This document shows, piece after piece, positions 61,346 through 64,000 of a stretch of 64,000 nucleotides of DNA (the first letter of the stretch is position 1; every line of letters starts with the position of its first letter). This DNA comes from Nannobrachium achirus (taxonomy: Eukaryota; Chordata; Actinopteri; Myctophiformes; Myctophidae): contig OY997645.1 of assembly GCA_963921795.1 (NCBI GenBank), positions 33,555,382 through 33,619,381 of the forward strand, given 5' to 3'. Position numbers and translations under genes: made by a program. The notes beneath the pieces are model-generated. The model was given only the letters and a program-made list of their open reading frames with translations, did not search any database and was not told the DNA's origin.

Positions 61346-61387
61346 GCATTTCAAGCAAAGGCATGCACTTGCCTTTGCTTGAAATGC
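61346..61387. repeat. Perfect hairpin, 18-bp stem, 6-nt loop
   Basis: GCATTTCAAGCAAAGGCA pairs perfectly with TGCCTTTGCTTGAAATGC around TGCACT. The left arm is preceded by a partial repeat of itself (AAGCAAAGGC). No flanking mobile-element ends seen. Confidence 0.85.
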
Positions 61388-61791
61388 TTCATGATTGGCA
61401 GTGTTTGAATGGCTGAGTATTGATCTGACATCATCATGGCACCTGCATTGCTCCTGCTGAGGTAAAAGCTAATAGGACAGAATGTCTCTCTATATAGACT
61501 GAATTGTCATTGTGCTGATAAATGTATTAACATCGGCAGGCTTGTGGTGCAACTTGTTTTAGGAATGCATCGGCTGAGCAATCATTAAACACACATCATG
61601 CACGCACGCACGCACGCACACACAGGCAAGGTGCATAGGCCTACTTACTGCATGCTGGGCCAATTTAGGGCTAATTTTAGTTTCATTATGACCTGATCAA
61701 TAACGCTAATGATGTGAACTGGAGTGGAGCTCAGACAGGATGACACAGCACTGTTTCTTTGACTCTTTAACCCATCATGTGAATATGTGGT

Positions 61792-62216
61792 CAGGGGCGT
61801 CACACCAAATTCTGGGCCCTGGGTACAGGATTCACTGCGGGCCCCCCATGAATCTTAACTATTGAAAAATACTTTTGAAAAATCTTGAAAATGCGTGCAA
61901 GAAACATATGTCAAGGACCCCCAAGATGATCTGTATTTGGCCACGGACCCCCATCTCAAAATATTTAGTTCCAGGGACCCCCCAGAAGCAAAATTTGAGT
62001 TAGAAATGTTCGCTTAAAAAATACATATATTCAAAGATTTTCCAACATTTTCAAAAATAGCAGATCTACAAGCTCGCAGCGCGGCACTCGGTGCCGCGCT
62101 GTGAGCTTGTATATCTGCTATTTTTCAATAGCTAAAGTATAAAATAATTAAGGCCCCTCCACCACCTTGGGCCCTAGTAACTCAGTCCCACTTTCCTACC
62201 CCTTGTGACGCCCCTG
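61792..62216. mobile_element. Non-autonomous hAT element, CAGGGGCGTCACA family, copy 3 (one hairpin lost)
   Basis: Perfect ends CAGGGGCGTCACA / TGTGACGCCCCTG with the perfect 8-bp duplication TATGTGGT at 61784-61791 and 62217-62224. The second hairpin module is intact (62053-62125). The first site reads GAAAAAT-ACTTTT-GAAAAAT at 61864-61883, as if the hairpin had been deleted leaving both flanking repeats. Confidence 0.95.
62053..62125. repeat. Palindromic hairpin module, intact copy
   Basis: Almost identical to the modules at 23117 and 41662 (tip GCGCGGCACTCGGTGCCGCGC). The three therefore share a recent common source or are kept alike by conversion. Confidence 0.88.
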
Positions 62217-62224
62217 TATGTGGT

Positions 62225-64000
62225 ACCATTTGCAAACTCGATCCTGCCTACAGATGGCAGCCATGAGCCTTGTGAAATGGATCTTTAAATCACTAAACTT
62301 ATTGCTCACGTGGTGCAATGCATTGTACTGTTTTGTTTAATAATTAATTCCAATGTCTTATTATTATGCTATTGTGGTTTTTCTGTTTACCGGCAGGCAA
62401 GGAAATCATTAAAATGTAGAAAGCCTTACATATACTGTAAACTATAAAACTGGACTCCACAATGAGTGTCTAGAGAATAGAGACCTCAAGTTATTTAGTG
62501 TGTAATGGTGAAGGAGAACGCAAGAAAAAGCATAATGCTGTCCATCACAAAACCCTGAATATGTGTGAGCTTCTCTCCTACCGAGGAGAGGCTATCAAAG
62601 TTGACTTAAACTATAGCGTAGTGAAGAAGGAACATTTATGTGTGATTCAGGACTATAAAACTGTATTGATTTGCTGCTTGCCTTCACTGCACAGCCCCAG
62701 CTTGGAGTAATTTGTCCCCCAGGTCTAAGGTTGCGTGTGAATTTTGTGTTGTGTCAGCTGAGTTTCAAGCAGCAGCACCAGGCAGTGCTCGCCTGAGAGG
62801 AGCTGCAACTCTAATTAGCCAACACTGCTTTAATTAAGAGCTTGCTGTCAAGGAAAGCAACATCTTTAACTCATCTTTTACCTCTAGCAGAGTGACATCC
62901 TAATGGCAGTGGGTAAAATGATCAACATGGCAGTCTTGGCAAAAGGATGGATTAGGCCTATTTTCTTTTTTGTTATGGCAACGTTAAGACAAGATAATGT
63001 AATTGTATGCCAGAATACTCTGCATGTGTTTAGTTCTGTAATTCTAGGAGGATTCGTGAATTATACCCAGTCTTGCCACTCCTGGTGTGTAGCCTAGTCC
63101 TAATATGTACACTACAGCGTGCAGCAAGTACACTATGTGTAGACTTGAGTAGGTTTAAAATGATTAAACCTGTCAATTCAGAACAACAAATTATTTCCAA
63201 GTGTTATTTACATCCAGGGCAACATCATACAAAACGAAAACTCAAAAGTGGAAGTTGCTGTAGCTGTCCAGCATCAACACATTGTAGGCGATAGAATAAA
63301 CAACACATACTGTGGTGTGAGACTGTCACGACAGGAAACAACATGCTTGTAACAAAAACACCAAACACGCACTAACATTTAGCTTAGGGACCAAGACCTT
63401 GTCCCTGGGTAAATGACCTCAACTCTTTGATGAGCTAAAGTGAGGCACCTCCGATGCCTGGAGACTTGCAAATTTGGCATTAGCACAGGCTCACAGCCTG
63501 CTCTGAAGAGACCTGTGGTGGGAGATGCCAGGCCTTATGCCAAGTTTGGTAGGCTACACCCTAGCGTTCACAGGCCTAGCCATGCCCAGCAAGGACCGTA
63601 CAGTCTGTGGCCAAACCATAACCATCTGCTGCCCATTTCTCCATCATTCCCACTTGACACCCTGCCAATGGTTTGTTTATTCATCTCTGGAAGGATCCTA
63701 ATCTTCCGTCCTCACATGATCCACCTGAGCCATTGCTAAGAAGAGCCTGGCCCTTGTATATCAGCTGATGGGACTGTGCATCCAGTCCCTGTACTGCTCT
63801 GTGACCAAAGCAAATGGATGTCTGATTTGATTCTTTGGAGACTTTTTTTTTTTTAAACACACTTGAATTGTATTTCAGTGCAAGGCCCATTTATCATAAA
63901 CATTCATCCCTGCTTCATCCACCACTTATTCTAATGACAGATGAGTCAACAGCATTTGCTACTGCACTCTTCATAAGTGAGTGTGAGTAATTTCCCTCTA
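62225..64000. other. Intergenic, no gene seen
   Basis: No recognised exon or repeat up to the window edge. The short open frames (for example about 70 codons at 62498) show no domain or splice context. Confidence 0.45.

Larger units (their letters stand above)
58875..61791. other. Intergenic, no gene seen
   Basis: It contains a GT/(GTGC)n microsatellite (59577-59644), a perfect 18-bp-stem hairpin (61346-61387) and a short (CACG)n (61601-61620). No coding exon recognised. Confidence 0.45.

Noticed and set aside
62498-62710. 70-codon open frame near the right edge
   Set aside because: No conserved motif, no promoter or splice context.

Overview
This is a vertebrate nuclear window, almost certainly from a teleost fish; the species cannot be told from the sequence. 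Two spliced protein-coding genes lie on the + strand. They are embedded in a very repeat-rich background of hAT-type and TTAA-type miniature transposons, tRNA-derived SINEs, one LINE reverse transcriptase and many long microsatellites. There is no sign of bacterial, viral or CRISPR sequence.

Layout. (1) 1-1975: the last three coding exons and 3' UTR of diablo (Smac), the mitochondrial IAP antagonist. Its 5' end lies upstream of the window. (2) 1976-6150: intergenic, with a 620-bp fold-back element at 5313-5932 and a (GT)n tract just 5' of the next gene. (3) 6252-42945: a complete nectin-3 gene. Its six coding exons join in frame to 1644 nt (547 codons plus stop). The encoded protein has a signal peptide, an Ig V domain, two Ig C domains, a transmembrane helix and a cytoplasmic tail ending in the afadin-binding motif EWYV. 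Intron 1 is about 21 kb and all introns except intron 4 carry clear transposon insertions. A long 3' UTR may run to a polyadenylation signal near 46968. (4) 47-64 kb: no host gene recognised; transposon insertions, a 5'-truncated LINE at 50.2-51.9 kb (minus strand), and compound microsatellites.

The two genes are functionally unrelated: DIABLO acts in apoptosis, nectin-3 in cell-cell adhesion. They simply lie in tandem, about 4.3 kb apart from the end of the diablo mRNA to the nectin-3 ATG.

The most interesting signal is a palindromic module of about 50-80 bp. Its outer arm reads AAATAGCAGATCTACAAGC and its reverse complement, around a variable GC-rich tip. It recurs at least 17 times with both arms, plus about six one-armed remnants, inside at least six miniature transposon families that have unrelated terminal inverted repeats. 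In one hAT family the same internal position is seen empty (47.45 kb), filled and flanked by direct GAAAAAT repeats (22.85 kb; also in a related element at 41.24 kb), and as an apparent deletion footprint that keeps both GAAAAAT copies (61.86 kb). This looks like a mobile hairpin that colonises other transposons. I know of no named family that matches it, and a repeat-library search is needed to decide whether it is new.

Many transposon calls rest on target-site duplications read directly from the sequence: AGTACACC, TATGTGGT, CATTTAAC, CATTCAAC, CCATCCAG, GTCTAGTG, CTCTACAT, and near-matches CACTAGAT/CACTATAT and CGTGTAAC/CGTGTGAC. These 8-bp duplications fit the hAT superfamily.
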